64,000 nt of DNA from Microbulbifer agarilyticus (GTDB lineage Bacteria > Pseudomonadota > Gammaproteobacteria > Pseudomonadales > Cellvibrionaceae): assembly GCF_019800665.1 (NCBI RefSeq), contig NZ_JAHVKO010000002.1:186001-250000 (forward strand), written 5' to 3'. Position numbers and translations under genes: made by a program. Below are positions 36,050 through 45,308 of the stretch, piece by piece. The notes beneath the pieces are model-generated. The model worked only from the letters and a program-made list of their open reading frames with translations, was not told where the DNA came from and made no database searches. Position 1 is the stretch's first letter; each line of letters begins with the position of its first letter.

Positions 36050-37151
36050 CTGTCGAATAACACTCAAGCGGTTATTCTTTTGCTTCTCCATGGCGGCATT
36101 GCTCCCTGCCTGCAGCCTAGTCCCCACCACGCAACCAACACTCGAAGGCTTCCCTGCGGAAACTGTACAAGTCGTCCGCCAGCAATCGGCCGAACTCGAG
36201 CAACTGCAAAGCCTCAACACGCCATCGCCATCTCAACAGAGACAACTACGACAATTACGCCGCGAACTGCAACGCTTTGAACGGGAAGTGCTGGAATCTG
36301 CAAGCCGGCTCGAGCGGAAAAACGAATGGTACCGCGCAGCTCAGCAGCTCGAGGGCGCTATTGCTGTTTTACCCACCAGCCCGGTACTCACCGCCGCCTA
36401 TGGTGAATTTCAAGAGCGTCGCAAATTGCGGGGTGAACGCGTCCGCATGGAAATCGCGATCCATCAGGGCGAACAACTGTTAAAAGACATCGATGCATAC
36501 AAGCGCTTGCAGCAACTGCAGGGCCGCGATGTATTGACCTGGGTGGAGTTAAAAAATTTCAACCGCAAGCGACGCGCTTCTGCTGAAGAACTGCAGAAAT
36601 ACGCGGAGCTGGCGCTGCTGCGGAAAGATTACGGCTTGGCCCAGAGCGGCCTGAAAGTCGCCAAAGCCCTGTACAGCGACGACCTCGTGCAAGATAAAGA
36701 AAACAAACAACAACTGGAACAAAGCCTCGCAGAAGCCAACCGCCAGTTGCGCAAACGAAATCCTCGGCGCACAAAAGTCGTAGCCCGCAAACCCTTGCCC
36801 ACAAAAGCGCAGCCCATTCCTACAGCGGAACTGGAACGGACATTGGATAACGGTGACCTGCCCAGCGCACGCCAACAGCTCACCGAGCTGGAACAACAGG
36901 CACCCGACCACCCTGAACTGCAGACACTACAGGCACGCTTTGATTCAATGGTGAGCGCTCAACTGGAGACCGCGTTACAGCGTGGCAATGAGCTATACAG
37001 TCAGGGGGAAATCGAACAGGCGCTGGCAGTATGGCGGGAAGCGCATACCCTCGCACCGGAAAATATGGAGCTGCGCGGCAACATCAGCCGCGCGGAAAGA
37101 GTGCTGGAAAACCTGAGAGCATTGAGCACACCCAACGGTGCTAAACCCTAA
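36024..37151 (+). CDS. Lipoprotein with TPR-like helices, partner of the cyclase
   Basis: The 375-residue product has a signal peptide with a lipobox LPAC (C30) followed by SLVPTT, so it should be a lipoprotein; it then consists of charged helices and coiled coil (QLRQLRRELQRFEREVLE) and C-terminal TPR-like repeats (ALQRGNELYSQGEIEQALAVW). No enzymatic motif is seen. The gene overlaps the cyclase by 26 bases, or 8 bases if the ATG at 36042 is used, giving translational coupling. It may relay an envelope signal to the cyclase. Confidence 0.8.
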   Translation: MKKPSTMLNCRITLKRLFFCFSMAALLPACSLVPTTQPTLEGFPAETVQVVRQQSAELEQLQSLNTPSPSQQRQLRQLRRELQRFEREVLESASRLERKNEWYRAAQQLEGAIAVLPTSPVLTAAYGEFQERRKLRGERVRMEIAIHQGEQLLKDIDAYKRLQQLQGRDVLTWVELKNFNRKRRASAEELQKYAELALLRKDYGLAQSGLKVAKALYSDDLVQDKENKQQLEQSLAEANRQLRKRNPRRTKVVARKPLPTKAQPIPTAELERTLDNGDLPSARQQLTELEQQAPDHPELQTLQARFDSMVSAQLETALQRGNELYSQGEIEQALAVWREAHTLAPENMELRGNISRAERVLENLRALSTPNGAKP

Positions 37152-37192
37152 GCAACCCTTGTCGGGAGCCGCAAACAGCCCTCGCCAGCACT

Positions 37193-37218
37193 AACCCAGG
37201 GCCCGCGGGCCCCAGGTT
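37193..37218. terminator. GC-rich hairpin between the lipoprotein gene and guaA
   Basis: Arms aacccagggccc and gggccccaggtt pair at 10 of 12 positions with a minimal loop. It lies between convergent genes, but no clear T-run follows on either strand. Confidence 0.45.
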
Positions 37219-37231
37219 AATCGATTAAGAC

Positions 37232-38809
37232 TTATTCCCACTCAATGGTGGCAGGCGGCTTACTGGAAACGTCGTAGGCCACACGCGAGATATGCTCGAT
37301 CTCGTTGATGATACGGTTGGAGACCTTCTCGATAAGCTCGTAAGGCAGGTGTGCCCAACGCGCGGTCATAAAGTCCACGGTTTCTACCGCACGCAGTGCA
37401 ACCACGTACTCGTAGCGACGACCATCACCAACCACACCCACAGATTTCACCGGCAGGAATACCACAAATGCCTGGCTGGTTTTGTGGTACCAATCCGCGT
37501 TGTGCAGTTCCTCAATAAAGATCGCATCGGCTTCCCGCAGGATATCCGCGTACTCTTTCTTCACTTCACCCAGAATACGTACACCCAGGCCCGGTCCCGG
37601 GAACGGGTGGCGGTAGACCATGTCATACGGCAGGCCCAGCTCCAGGCCGATCTTGCGCACTTCGTCTTTGAACAGTTCGCGCAGTGGCTCAACCAGCTCG
37701 AACGCCATATCTTCCGGCAAACCGCCCACATTGTGGTGTGACTTGATCACGTGCGCCTTGCCGGTTTTGGCGGCGGCAGATTCGATCACGTCCGGGTAAA
37801 TAGTGCCCTGCGCGAGGAACTTCACATCCTTGAGCTTGGTGGCTTCCTTGTCGAAGATTTCGATAAAGGTGTTGCCGATAATCTTGCGCTTGGCTTCCGG
37901 CTCGTCCACACCGGCAAGGCGGGACAAAAACGCTTCTTCCGCATCGCTGCGAATCACACGCACGCCCATATTGTCCGCGAACATCTGCATGACCTGGTCG
38001 CCTTCGTTTTTACGCAGCAGGCCGTTATCCACGAATACACAAGTCAGCTGATCACCGATGGCTTTGTGCAGCAGGGCCGCAACAACAGAACTGTCGACAC
38101 CACCAGACAGGCCCAACAGCACTTTTGAATCGCCGACCTGCTCACGCACCTTGGCGATGGAGTCTTCGATAATATTTTCCGGCGTCCAAAGCTTTTCACA
38201 GCCGCACAGGCCAATCACGAAGTGTTCGTAGATGCGGGTGCCCTGCAGGGTGTGGGTGACTTCCGGGTGGAACTGCACACCGAAAAATTTCTTCTCCGCG
38301 TTGTACATGCCGGCAATCGGACAGGATGGGGTAGACGCCATCAGCTCAAAGCCTTCCGGCATTTTTACCACTTTGTCACCGTGGCTCATCCACACGTCCA
38401 GCAGCGCGCTGCCGGCGTCATCCAGGTGGTCCTTGATGTCGTGCAGCAGTGCAGACTCACCTTCCACCTTTACCTGTGCGTAGCCAAACTCACGCACGTC
38501 ACTGCCTTCCACTGCGCCGCCCAGCTGGTGCGCCATGGTTTGCATGCCGTAGCAAATACCCAGTACCGGTACGCCAAGCTCATATACCGCCTGCGGCGCA
38601 CGCGGCGAACCCTCTTCCGGCACAGACTCGGGGCCACCGGCGAGAATGATGCCCTTCGGGTTGTATTCGCGAATCTCTTCATCGGTCATGTCGAACGCGC
38701 GAATCTCGGAGAAAACCCCAAGCTCACGCACGCGACGGGCAATCAGCTGGGTGTACTGAGATCCAAAGTCGAGGATCAGAATTCGGCTGGAATGGATGTC
38801 TTGGCTCAT
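37232..38809 (-). CDS. guaA: GMP synthase (glutamine-hydrolysing)
   Basis: Last step of GMP synthesis: amination of XMP with glutamine and ATP. The 525-residue protein has an N-terminal class I amidotransferase domain with nucleophile Cys in VLGICYGMQ and the His/Glu pair near QFHPEVTH, then the ATP-pyrophosphatase domain with [10 protein letters not shown] and a C-terminal dimerisation domain ending KPPATIEWE. Length equals E. coli GuaA (525). It follows guaB with a 109-base gap containing a strong hairpin. Confidence 0.97.
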   Translation of the reverse strand: MSQDIHSSRILILDFGSQYTQLIARRVRELGVFSEIRAFDMTDEEIREYNPKGIILAGGPESVPEEGSPRAPQAVYELGVPVLGICYGMQTMAHQLGGAVEGSDVREFGYAQVKVEGESALLHDIKDHLDDAGSALLDVWMSHGDKVVKMPEGFELMASTPSCPIAGMYNAEKKFFGVQFHPEVTHTLQGTRIYEHFVIGLCGCEKLWTPENIIEDSIAKVREQVGDSKVLLGLSGGVDSSVVAALLHKAIGDQLTCVFVDNGLLRKNEGDQVMQMFADNMGVRVIRSDAEEAFLSRLAGVDEPEAKRKIIGNTFIEIFDKEATKLKDVKFLAQGTIYPDVIESAAAKTGKAHVIKSHHNVGGLPEDMAFELVEPLRELFKDEVRKIGLELGLPYDMVYRHPFPGPGLGVRILGEVKKEYADILREADAIFIEELHNADWYHKTSQAFVVFLPVKSVGVVGDGRRYEYVVALRAVETVDFMTARWAHLPYELIEKVSNRIINEIEHISRVAYDVSSKPPATIEWE

Positions 38810-38836
38810 GACTTACTCGTAACGGTTATATAAACG

Positions 38837-38864
38837 GCAAACGGACCCTGAGAGGTCCGTTTGC
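38837..38864 (-). terminator. Strong hairpin between guaB and guaA
   Basis: Perfect 11-base arms gcaaacggacc (38837-38847) and ggtccgtttgc (38854-38864) with a 6-base loop. Reading guaB to guaA, only a weak T-containing tail (cgtttatataa) follows, so partial termination or mRNA processing that adjusts guaA level seems more likely than full stop. Confidence 0.5.
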
Positions 38865-38918
38865 GGTTCACTTAAAGTGCACTTCTATTTTTCAGGACAC
38901 AAAATTTGCGTACAGGAA

Positions 38919-40403
38919 TTAACGTCCGCCTACCGGGTAGTTCGGCGCTTCCTTGGTAATCTGCACATCGTGTACATGGGATTCGCCCATGCCCGCAGCA
39001 GTTACCCGTACAAACTCGGGCTTGGTGCGCATAATTTCCATATCCAGACTGCCGGTATAGCCCATCGCGGAGCGCAGGCCACCCATCATCTGGTGCACGA
39101 TTGCGGAAATCGGGCCTTTGTACGGCACGCGACCTTCAATGCCTTCCGGTACCAGCTTTTCCGCGCCTTTGCTGGCGTCCTGGAAGTAGCGGTCGGAGGA
39201 ACCCTGGGTGCGCGACATTGCGCCGAGGGAACCCATACCACGGTAAGACTTGTAGGTACGGCCCTGATACAGCTCAACCTCGCCCGGCGCCTCTTCGGTA
39301 CCGGCAAACATGGAGCCCATCATGACGGAATAAGCACCGGCAGCGATCGCCTTGGAGATATCGCCAGAGAAACGGATACCGCCATCGGCGATCAGCGGCA
39401 CACCGCTATCGGCCAGTGCAGCCGCTACTTCGGCAATCGCGGTCACCTGAGGAACACCGATACCGGTCACGATACGAGTGGTACAGATGGAACCGGGGCC
39501 AATGCCCACTTTCACCGCATCAGCGCCGGCTTCTACCAGGGCCTTCGCCGCTGCGCCGGTGGCAATGTTGCCGCCGATTACGTCGACTTGCGGATGCATT
39601 TCCTTGATACGACGTACGCGATCGATCACGTTTTTGCTGTGGCCGTGGGCAGTATCAACTACCAACACGTCAACACCGGCTTCCACCAGGGCCGCAACAC
39701 GGTCATCGGTATCCGGGCTGGTGCCTACAGAGGCACCTACACGCAGGCGGCCATCGGCGTCTTTACAGGAGTTCGGGTACTGCTCCGCCTTGTTGTAGTC
39801 GGTAACGGTAATCAGGCCGCGCAGCTGGAAATTGCTATTTACCACCAGCACCTTTTCGATGCGGTGTTTGTGCAGCAGTTCGCGCACTTCTTCCGGTGAT
39901 GCGCCTTCGTCGCAGGTCACCAGGCGCTCTTTCGGCGTCATAACCTGGGCCACAGGCAGTTCCAGATTGGTCTGGAAACGCACGTCGCGGCTGGTCACGA
40001 TACCTACTAGGTCACCCTTCTCCATCACCGGAACACCGGAAATGTTGTGGTGGCTGGTGAGCGCGATCAGTTCGCGCAGGGTGGCGTCGGATTCGATGGT
40101 GATCGGATCCTTTACGACACCGGCTTCAAATTTCTTCACCGCGCGTACCGCCAGAGCCTGTTCTTCAATAGACATGCTCTTGTGAATAATGCCGATACCG
40201 CCTTCCTGGGCCAACGCAATGGCCAGGCGCGACTCGGTCACGGTATCCATAGCAGCGGACACCAGCGGAATATTCAGGGTGATGTTGCGAGACAGTTTTG
40301 TCTTCAGGGAAACGTCTTTCGCCGTAACCTCGGAATATCCGGGCACAAGTAGGACGTCGTCAAAAGTGAGGGCTTCGCGTGCTATACGCAGAGATTCAGA
40401 CAT
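38919..40403 (-). CDS. guaB: Inosine-5'-monophosphate dehydrogenase
   Basis: Oxidises IMP to XMP, the committed step to GMP. The start chosen is the ATG at 40403 ([19 protein letters not shown]); a GTG two codons upstream is also possible. The 494-residue barrel has the catalytic Cys in [10 protein letters not shown], the [12 protein letters not shown] phosphate site and an inserted pair of CBS domains from about residue 95 to 200. First gene of guaBA and divergent from xseA, the order found in E. coli. Confidence 0.97.
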   Translation of the reverse strand: MSESLRIAREALTFDDVLLVPGYSEVTAKDVSLKTKLSRNITLNIPLVSAAMDTVTESRLAIALAQEGGIGIIHKSMSIEEQALAVRAVKKFEAGVVKDPITIESDATLRELIALTSHHNISGVPVMEKGDLVGIVTSRDVRFQTNLELPVAQVMTPKERLVTCDEGASPEEVRELLHKHRIEKVLVVNSNFQLRGLITVTDYNKAEQYPNSCKDADGRLRVGASVGTSPDTDDRVAALVEAGVDVLVVDTAHGHSKNVIDRVRRIKEMHPQVDVIGGNIATGAAAKALVEAGADAVKVGIGPGSICTTRIVTGIGVPQVTAIAEVAAALADSGVPLIADGGIRFSGDISKAIAAGAYSVMMGSMFAGTEEAPGEVELYQGRTYKSYRGMGSLGAMSRTQGSSDRYFQDASKGAEKLVPEGIEGRVPYKGPISAIVHQMMGGLRSAMGYTGSLDMEIMRTKPEFVRVTAAGMGESHVHDVQITKEAPNYPVGGR

Positions 40404-40445
40404 GGACACTCAAACCTCAAAGGAGCGGGAATGGGTATCGGCGCG

Positions 40446-40474
40446 ATTATAGCCGCAACCTTCGCGGAAACAAA
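40446..40474 (-). promoter_or_regulatory. guaB promoter with GC-rich discriminator
   Basis: On the minus strand a perfect TATAAT (40451-40446) lies 17 bases after TTTGTT (40474-40469) and is followed by cgcgccg. The consensus -10 with a GC discriminator agrees with the known stringent and growth-rate control of guaBA in E. coli. Confidence 0.7.
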
Positions 40475-40542
40475 AGAGTATTTACGCCGGAATGGCAAAT
40501 CCCTTTACCTGACGGCACATCCCTGCAATATTGGCCGCCCTG

Positions 40543-41940
40543 ATGTCCCCAACAGAGACCGAAATGCTCAACAATCCCCCCGGCGCACCCAACCCGCTCC
40601 CCACAGACGGCCGTCCGGTGATGACCGTCAGCGAACTGAACCGGGAAGTGAAGCAGCTTTTGGAGGGGAGCGTCCCTCTCCTGTGGGTGGGTGGTGAAAT
40701 TTCTAACTTTGCCGCGCCGAGCTCAGGCCACTGGTATTTCACACTAAAGGACGCACGCGCCCAGGTGCGCTGCGCCATGTTCCGTGGGCGCAACCGCAAC
40801 GTGCGCTTCCAGCCCGGTAACGGACGCGAAGTTTTGGCGCGTGCGCGGGTCAGCCTGTATGAGGGGCGCGGCGAATTTCAGCTAATCATTGAGCATCTGG
40901 AAGAAGCTGGCTTTGGCGTACTGATGCGCCGACTGGAGGAACTCAAGGCCAAGCTACAGGCAGAGGGGCTGTTCGAACTGACTCGGAAAAAGCCCCTGCC
41001 CTTCCTGCCAGCCACCATCGGAATCATCACCTCACCTACCGGTGCTGCCGTGCGGGATATGATCCAGGTACTGGGGCGCCGCTATCCCGCAGCGAAAGTC
41101 GAACTCATCCCGGTGGCGGTCCAAGGCCAGGGGGCAGCTCAGCAGATTGCCAATGCTATCGCTCTGGCCGGGCACCTGCAGCGCCACGACCTGTTGATTG
41201 TGGGGCGTGGCGGCGGTTCTCTGGAAGACCTGTGGGCCTTCAATGAAGAAGTCGTCGCACGCGCGCTAGCCGCCTGCCCGATACCGACCATTTCGGCAGT
41301 CGGTCATGAGACCGACAACACCATCGCGGATCTGGTGGCCGATGTGCGCGCACCAACACCTTCCGCCGCCGCAGAAATTGCCAGCGCCAATGCTGCCACC
41401 TTGCTGGACACCACCGCGGCCATCAGCCGCCGGCTGCAACGCGCCATGCAGCAGCAACTCCGCCATGTGGGCCAACGTCTCCAGATTACCCGCAACCGAC
41501 TGCGCCATCCGCGCGAGCAGCTACATAACCGCGCACAGCAACTGGACCACCTGGAGTTACGCCTGAAAGCGGCAATGGATAATCAGGTAGAACGTCGCCA
41601 CCAATTGCTTTCTTCCAGCTTGCGTAGCTTTGCGCGGGTTCACCCCGAACAGCAGATCGCAGCCAAGCGCCATCAGCTCGCGACCGCAACCCAAAATCTT
41701 CAACGCAGCTGCAAGGAACTGATTACGCGTCGACATGACCGCCTACAGCACGCTGCAGCAATGCTGAACAATGTCAGCCCGCTCTCGGTGCTTCAACGCG
41801 GTTACGCCATCAGCCGCAATGCTGACGGTGAGGTCATCAAGAGCGTCCAGCAAGTCACCGCGGGTGAGCAGGTTTCGGTCATTCTCGCGAGTGGCGAATT
41901 TGAAGCCACGGTAAATACGATTCACCCAGTGCGGGAGTGA
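40543..41940 (+). CDS. xseA: Exodeoxyribonuclease VII large subunit
   Basis: Degrades single-stranded DNA with XseB (not in this window). The product is about 465 residues: N-terminal OB fold (LWVGGEISNFAAPSSGHWYF), catalytic core with GIITSPTGAAVRDM and VGRGGGSLEDLWAFNEE and HETDNTIADLVADVRAPTPS, then a long helical coiled coil and a small C-terminal segment. Start uncertain: ATG at 40543 chosen, TTG at 40531 and ATG at 40564 are alternatives. Divergent from guaB as in E. coli. Confidence 0.95.
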   Translation: MSPTETEMLNNPPGAPNPLPTDGRPVMTVSELNREVKQLLEGSVPLLWVGGEISNFAAPSSGHWYFTLKDARAQVRCAMFRGRNRNVRFQPGNGREVLARARVSLYEGRGEFQLIIEHLEEAGFGVLMRRLEELKAKLQAEGLFELTRKKPLPFLPATIGIITSPTGAAVRDMIQVLGRRYPAAKVELIPVAVQGQGAAQQIANAIALAGHLQRHDLLIVGRGGGSLEDLWAFNEEVVARALAACPIPTISAVGHETDNTIADLVADVRAPTPSAAAEIASANAATLLDTTAAISRRLQRAMQQQLRHVGQRLQITRNRLRHPREQLHNRAQQLDHLELRLKAAMDNQVERRHQLLSSSLRSFARVHPEQQIAAKRHQLATATQNLQRSCKELITRRHDRLQHAAAMLNNVSPLSVLQRGYAISRNADGEVIKSVQQVTAGEQVSVILASGEFEATVNTIHPVRE

Positions 41941-42052
41941 GCCCCCTCACCCCGCACGTGAAGTATCACGAACGACAGTTGGTGCCCCTGATTTCCGCAC
42001 CTTAATCCCGCACCTTATCATTGACAGCCTACTCCCTGAGAAGCTGTCGCCT

Positions 42053-44353
42053 GTGCCTGTTTGCTTTAACCTTTCTTCTCGACCGAGCCCATCGAGGAAT
42101 ACATTTCTTACCCTCATCGCCGCACTGATAATGTTTGTTGCGGGTTGCGAAAAGACGAGCAAACCTCCGGTGCCCAAAGACGCCGCACCAGAGCTCGAAA
42201 GCCAGGAGATCGTCGCAACCACAAGCGCTTACACAGAAACGGGAGATCTCGATGCCATTCGCAAGCGCGGCTATGTCCGATTTGCGAATGTAACTGGCGG
42301 CTATCCGGAAATGCTGCCCCGCGACAGCATCATCAACCAGCGCACCCGATTTCTCGCCAACGAGTTTGCCAAGCGACTGGGCGTAAAACCCATGTGGATC
42401 ATCGCACGCAGCCCACAGGCTGCAATCGACATGATCGAGAACGGGGAAGCAGACATCGTCGCCGACTACATCACCTTGAGCCTCGCTCAGGGTGATGCCG
42501 TTACCCTGAGTGTTCCCCTGACACAAACCTATCGCGCTTTACTGTCCACTGCAGATGGCCCCAATGTCTCGGACATCAGCAAACTAAAGGGCGCTACCAT
42601 CTACTTATGGGAAGGCACCGCGCACTTACAGTTTGGAAAGCAGCTGGTGAAGGACTACCCGGAGGCATTTGCCCGAATCCAAATTGACCCAACACCGGGT
42701 GATGACACTGACCACTTTCTCGATCAGATGGCCCGCTACCCGAACGCAGTTACTATCGGCAGCCTGGCCCTTGCGAACGAAGTAGCCAGCTATCGCAGTG
42801 ACCTCAAGATCGGCCAGAAGGTGGGGGACGAAATCAACGTAAGCTGGGCGGTACGCGAAGCATCGCCGGACCTGCTAAACCGCCTTAATACCTTTCTCAC
42901 GCGACAACTCATTCAGGATACTGCAGACCGTGCTCCCGACTGGCGGGCGATCAAAAAATCCGGCGTGATTCGGTTCGCAACCTATAACAAGGCGACCAGC
43001 TACTTTATCTGGCGCGGTGTATTGATGGGTTTCGATTACGAACTCGCCAAGCTATTCGCCGATGAACATAACCTGCAGTTAAATGTCATCGTAGTACCCA
43101 CACATGAATCGCTCACCAAGTGGGTAACGGAAGGACGGGCAGACTTTGCCGGTGCGTCAACCACGATTACAGACAAGCGCAAGGCCGAAGGTGTCGATTT
43201 CACCAATACACACTTTGAGTCAGGCATTCGCGTGATCAGCAACGAAAACGATAGCCCGATTAAGAACCTGGAAGACCTTAATGGCCGTACCCTGACGGTC
43301 AGAGCACATTCCATTTACATTGACGCTGCCAAGCAACTCAGAGAAGGTGGCATTGACGTAAAAGTAGAAGAAGCCCCGGAAGATGTTTCCCAGGCACAGA
43401 TCATCAACGGTGTCGCCGAGGGCAAATACGATGCGACGCTGGAGGACACCCATAGGGTTGAGATGCGGGCAGCATTCAACCCAAATTTACGTGTGGGCAT
43501 ACAGGTGGAAGAACCGCTACCCCAGGGGTGGATGGTCATCCGGGGAAACCGCAGCCTACTCAGGAGGCTCAACAGGTTCGTTAAAAAATACCGAAAAGAT
43601 CCCGAGACGGAAGCTATTTTTACACGCTATTTCCGCCCTAATGACGCTTTTCTAAAAAGATCTACCGCAAAAATAAAACCCGGTGAACCGCTTTCACCGT
43701 TTGATGAATTGATAAAAGATGCCGCGCAAAGGCATGATTTTGACTGGCGCATGATCGTTGCGCAGATGTGGACCGAGAGCAGTTTCGACCCTAAAGCGGT
43801 ATCGTCCACCGGTGCCCAGGGTCTTTTGCAGGTGATGCCCGGAACCGCTCGCGACATGGGCTTTCCCCCACCGGTTTTCGACCCTGAGAGAGGTATCGAC
43901 GCCGGGGTGAAATATCTCAACTGGGTACGCGACCGCTTTGAAGAAAACCTGCCCGCCACGGAAAGACTCTGGTTTACCCTTGCCTCCTACAATGCCGGCT
44001 TTGGCCACGTCCGCGACGCGCGCCGACTGGCAGCGAAACTAGGGCTCGATCCCAACAAATGGTTCGACAATGTGGAAGTTGCCATCCGTAAGTTGTCAGA
44101 ACCACGCTATTTCGAAAAGGCGCGGTACGGCTTTGTTCATGGGGATGAACCGATAGCCTATGTACGCAAGATCAGCCACCTGTACCAGTCCTATACACAA
44201 ATCACCAGTGGTGATGTGAGCTGGCGCCCCCCAATGAAGACACCCCATCAATGGTTCATTAGTCTCTTCAAACAGTCAGTACAATCTTGCCGATATGGCT
44301 GCTCGACTCCATCAACCGATGCGCCTCCGCGACGTCAGCCAGTGGGAAGCTAG
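42053..44353 (+). CDS. mltF: MltF-like lytic transglycosylase lipoprotein with two solute-binding domains
   Basis: Membrane-bound murein transglycosylase family. The 766-residue protein has a lipoprotein signal (lipobox VAGC, C32), two family-3 solute-binding-type domains in tandem (about 66-290 and 298-528, each opening RKRGYVRFAN or IKKSGVIRFAT) and a C-terminal SLT domain (about 545-690) with catalytic E575 in WTESSFDP, then GAQGLLQVMPGTA and SYNAGFGHV. E. coli MltF has only one binding domain and 518 residues. GTG start at 42053. The last 28 codons run antisense into the convergent oxidoreductase gene and do not look like conserved protein. Confidence 0.88.
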   Translation: MPVCFNLSSRPSPSRNTFLTLIAALIMFVAGCEKTSKPPVPKDAAPELESQEIVATTSAYTETGDLDAIRKRGYVRFANVTGGYPEMLPRDSIINQRTRFLANEFAKRLGVKPMWIIARSPQAAIDMIENGEADIVADYITLSLAQGDAVTLSVPLTQTYRALLSTADGPNVSDISKLKGATIYLWEGTAHLQFGKQLVKDYPEAFARIQIDPTPGDDTDHFLDQMARYPNAVTIGSLALANEVASYRSDLKIGQKVGDEINVSWAVREASPDLLNRLNTFLTRQLIQDTADRAPDWRAIKKSGVIRFATYNKATSYFIWRGVLMGFDYELAKLFADEHNLQLNVIVVPTHESLTKWVTEGRADFAGASTTITDKRKAEGVDFTNTHFESGIRVISNENDSPIKNLEDLNGRTLTVRAHSIYIDAAKQLREGGIDVKVEEAPEDVSQAQIINGVAEGKYDATLEDTHRVEMRAAFNPNLRVGIQVEEPLPQGWMVIRGNRSLLRRLNRFVKKYRKDPETEAIFTRYFRPNDAFLKRSTAKIKPGEPLSPFDELIKDAAQRHDFDWRMIVAQMWTESSFDPKAVSSTGAQGLLQVMPGTARDMGFPPPVFDPERGIDAGVKYLNWVRDRFEENLPATERLWFTLASYNAGFGHVRDARRLAAKLGLDPNKWFDNVEVAIRKLSEPRYFEKARYGFVHGDEPIAYVRKISHLYQSYTQITSGDVSWRPPMKTPHQWFISLFKQSVQSCRYGCSTPSTDAPPRRQPVGS

Positions 44354-45245
44354 CGGCAATCAGCGGGCGAATTTTACCCGCCTCAACCAACGGCCAGACC
44401 TGTTCACGCAGGTCACTCGCAATCGCAGCTTTCACCTCTGGTGACTGGGGCCGCAAGGTAGAGCCAGTCAGGGTCAGGCGCTTCAGCATCACCGGCAGCA
44501 TATTGACCTCCACTTTCGCGCCCTGCAGGAATGCGATATTCACGATGCGCCCGTCACGCGCGGCACACTGGATATTGCGATCCACATAGTCGCCACCGAC
44601 CATATCGAGGATGACGTCTGCACCCTTGCCATCGGTTGCCGCTTTTACCGCTTCCACAAAATCCTGCTCGCGGTAATTGATTGCAAGCTCCGCACCCAGC
44701 TGCTCACAGGCGGCACACTTTTCCGCACTGCCCGCGGTGGCAATCACACGCACGCCCAGGTTTACCGCGATTTGGATTGCAGTAGTTCCAATACCCGACG
44801 ATCCGCCGTGCACCAACAAAACTTCACCTTCTCGCAACTTGGCACGATGTATCAGGTTGCTCCATACCGTAAAAAACGTTTCCGGCAATGCCGCAGCTTC
44901 TACATCGCTCACCCCACTGGGTACCGGCAAGCACTGACCTTCAGGCGCTACCGCATATTCTGCATAACCACCACCATTGGTGAGTGCACACACCCGGTCG
45001 CCGACTTTGCAGCGCTGCACGCCCGCGCCAATGGAAATGACTTCCCCCGCCACTTCCAACCCGAGCACCGGCGAAGCACCTGGTGGCGGTGGATAGAATC
45101 CTGCGCGCTGCACGATATCCGGGCGGTTAACCCCAGCGGCCGCGACGCGGATCAATACCTCGCCCTCACCCGCCGCAGGCGCATCCCCGTGCGCGAGCAC
45201 CATCTTCTCAGGGCCGCCATGTTCCGGCAGATCAATAAAACGCAT
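44268..45245 (-). CDS. NAD(P)H-quinone oxidoreductase, zinc-free MDR family (PIG3-like)
   Basis: Medium-chain reductase of 325 residues with an N-terminal GroES-like domain (VNRPDIVQRAGFYPPPPGASP, where PIG3-like enzymes have this proline run) and a Rossmann domain with the NADPH loop HGGSSGIGTTAIQIA. The zinc ligands of alcohol dehydrogenases are absent. Likely a single- or two-electron quinone reductase in the cytosol. It ends 86 bases inside the convergent transglycosylase gene and has no operon partner. Confidence 0.9.
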   Translation of the reverse strand: MRFIDLPEHGGPEKMVLAHGDAPAAGEGEVLIRVAAAGVNRPDIVQRAGFYPPPPGASPVLGLEVAGEVISIGAGVQRCKVGDRVCALTNGGGYAEYAVAPEGQCLPVPSGVSDVEAAALPETFFTVWSNLIHRAKLREGEVLLVHGGSSGIGTTAIQIAVNLGVRVIATAGSAEKCAACEQLGAELAINYREQDFVEAVKAATDGKGADVILDMVGGDYVDRNIQCAARDGRIVNIAFLQGAKVEVNMLPVMLKRLTLTGSTLRPQSPEVKAAIASDLREQVWPLVEAGKIRPLIAASFPLADVAEAHRLMESSSHIGKIVLTV

Positions 45246-45266
45246 GCACTTTCCTTACATTTCAAA

Positions 45267-45295
45267 CAAAAAAAGCCCGGCAATGCCGGGCTTTT
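45267..45295. terminator. Intrinsic terminator after the TonB-dependent receptor gene
   Basis: Stem aaaagcccggca/tgccgggctttt (45271-45282 and 45284-45295) with eight As on the left edge (45267-45274), which read as a T-run on the minus strand just past the receptor gene ending at 45309. It can also function for readthrough from the other side. Confidence 0.9.
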
Positions 45296-45308
45296 GACTT
45301 CAGGCTGA

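Noticed and set aside
38877..39899. 340-codon open frame opposite guaB
   Set aside because: Antisense shadow of IMP dehydrogenase; His/Thr/Gly-rich with no domain.
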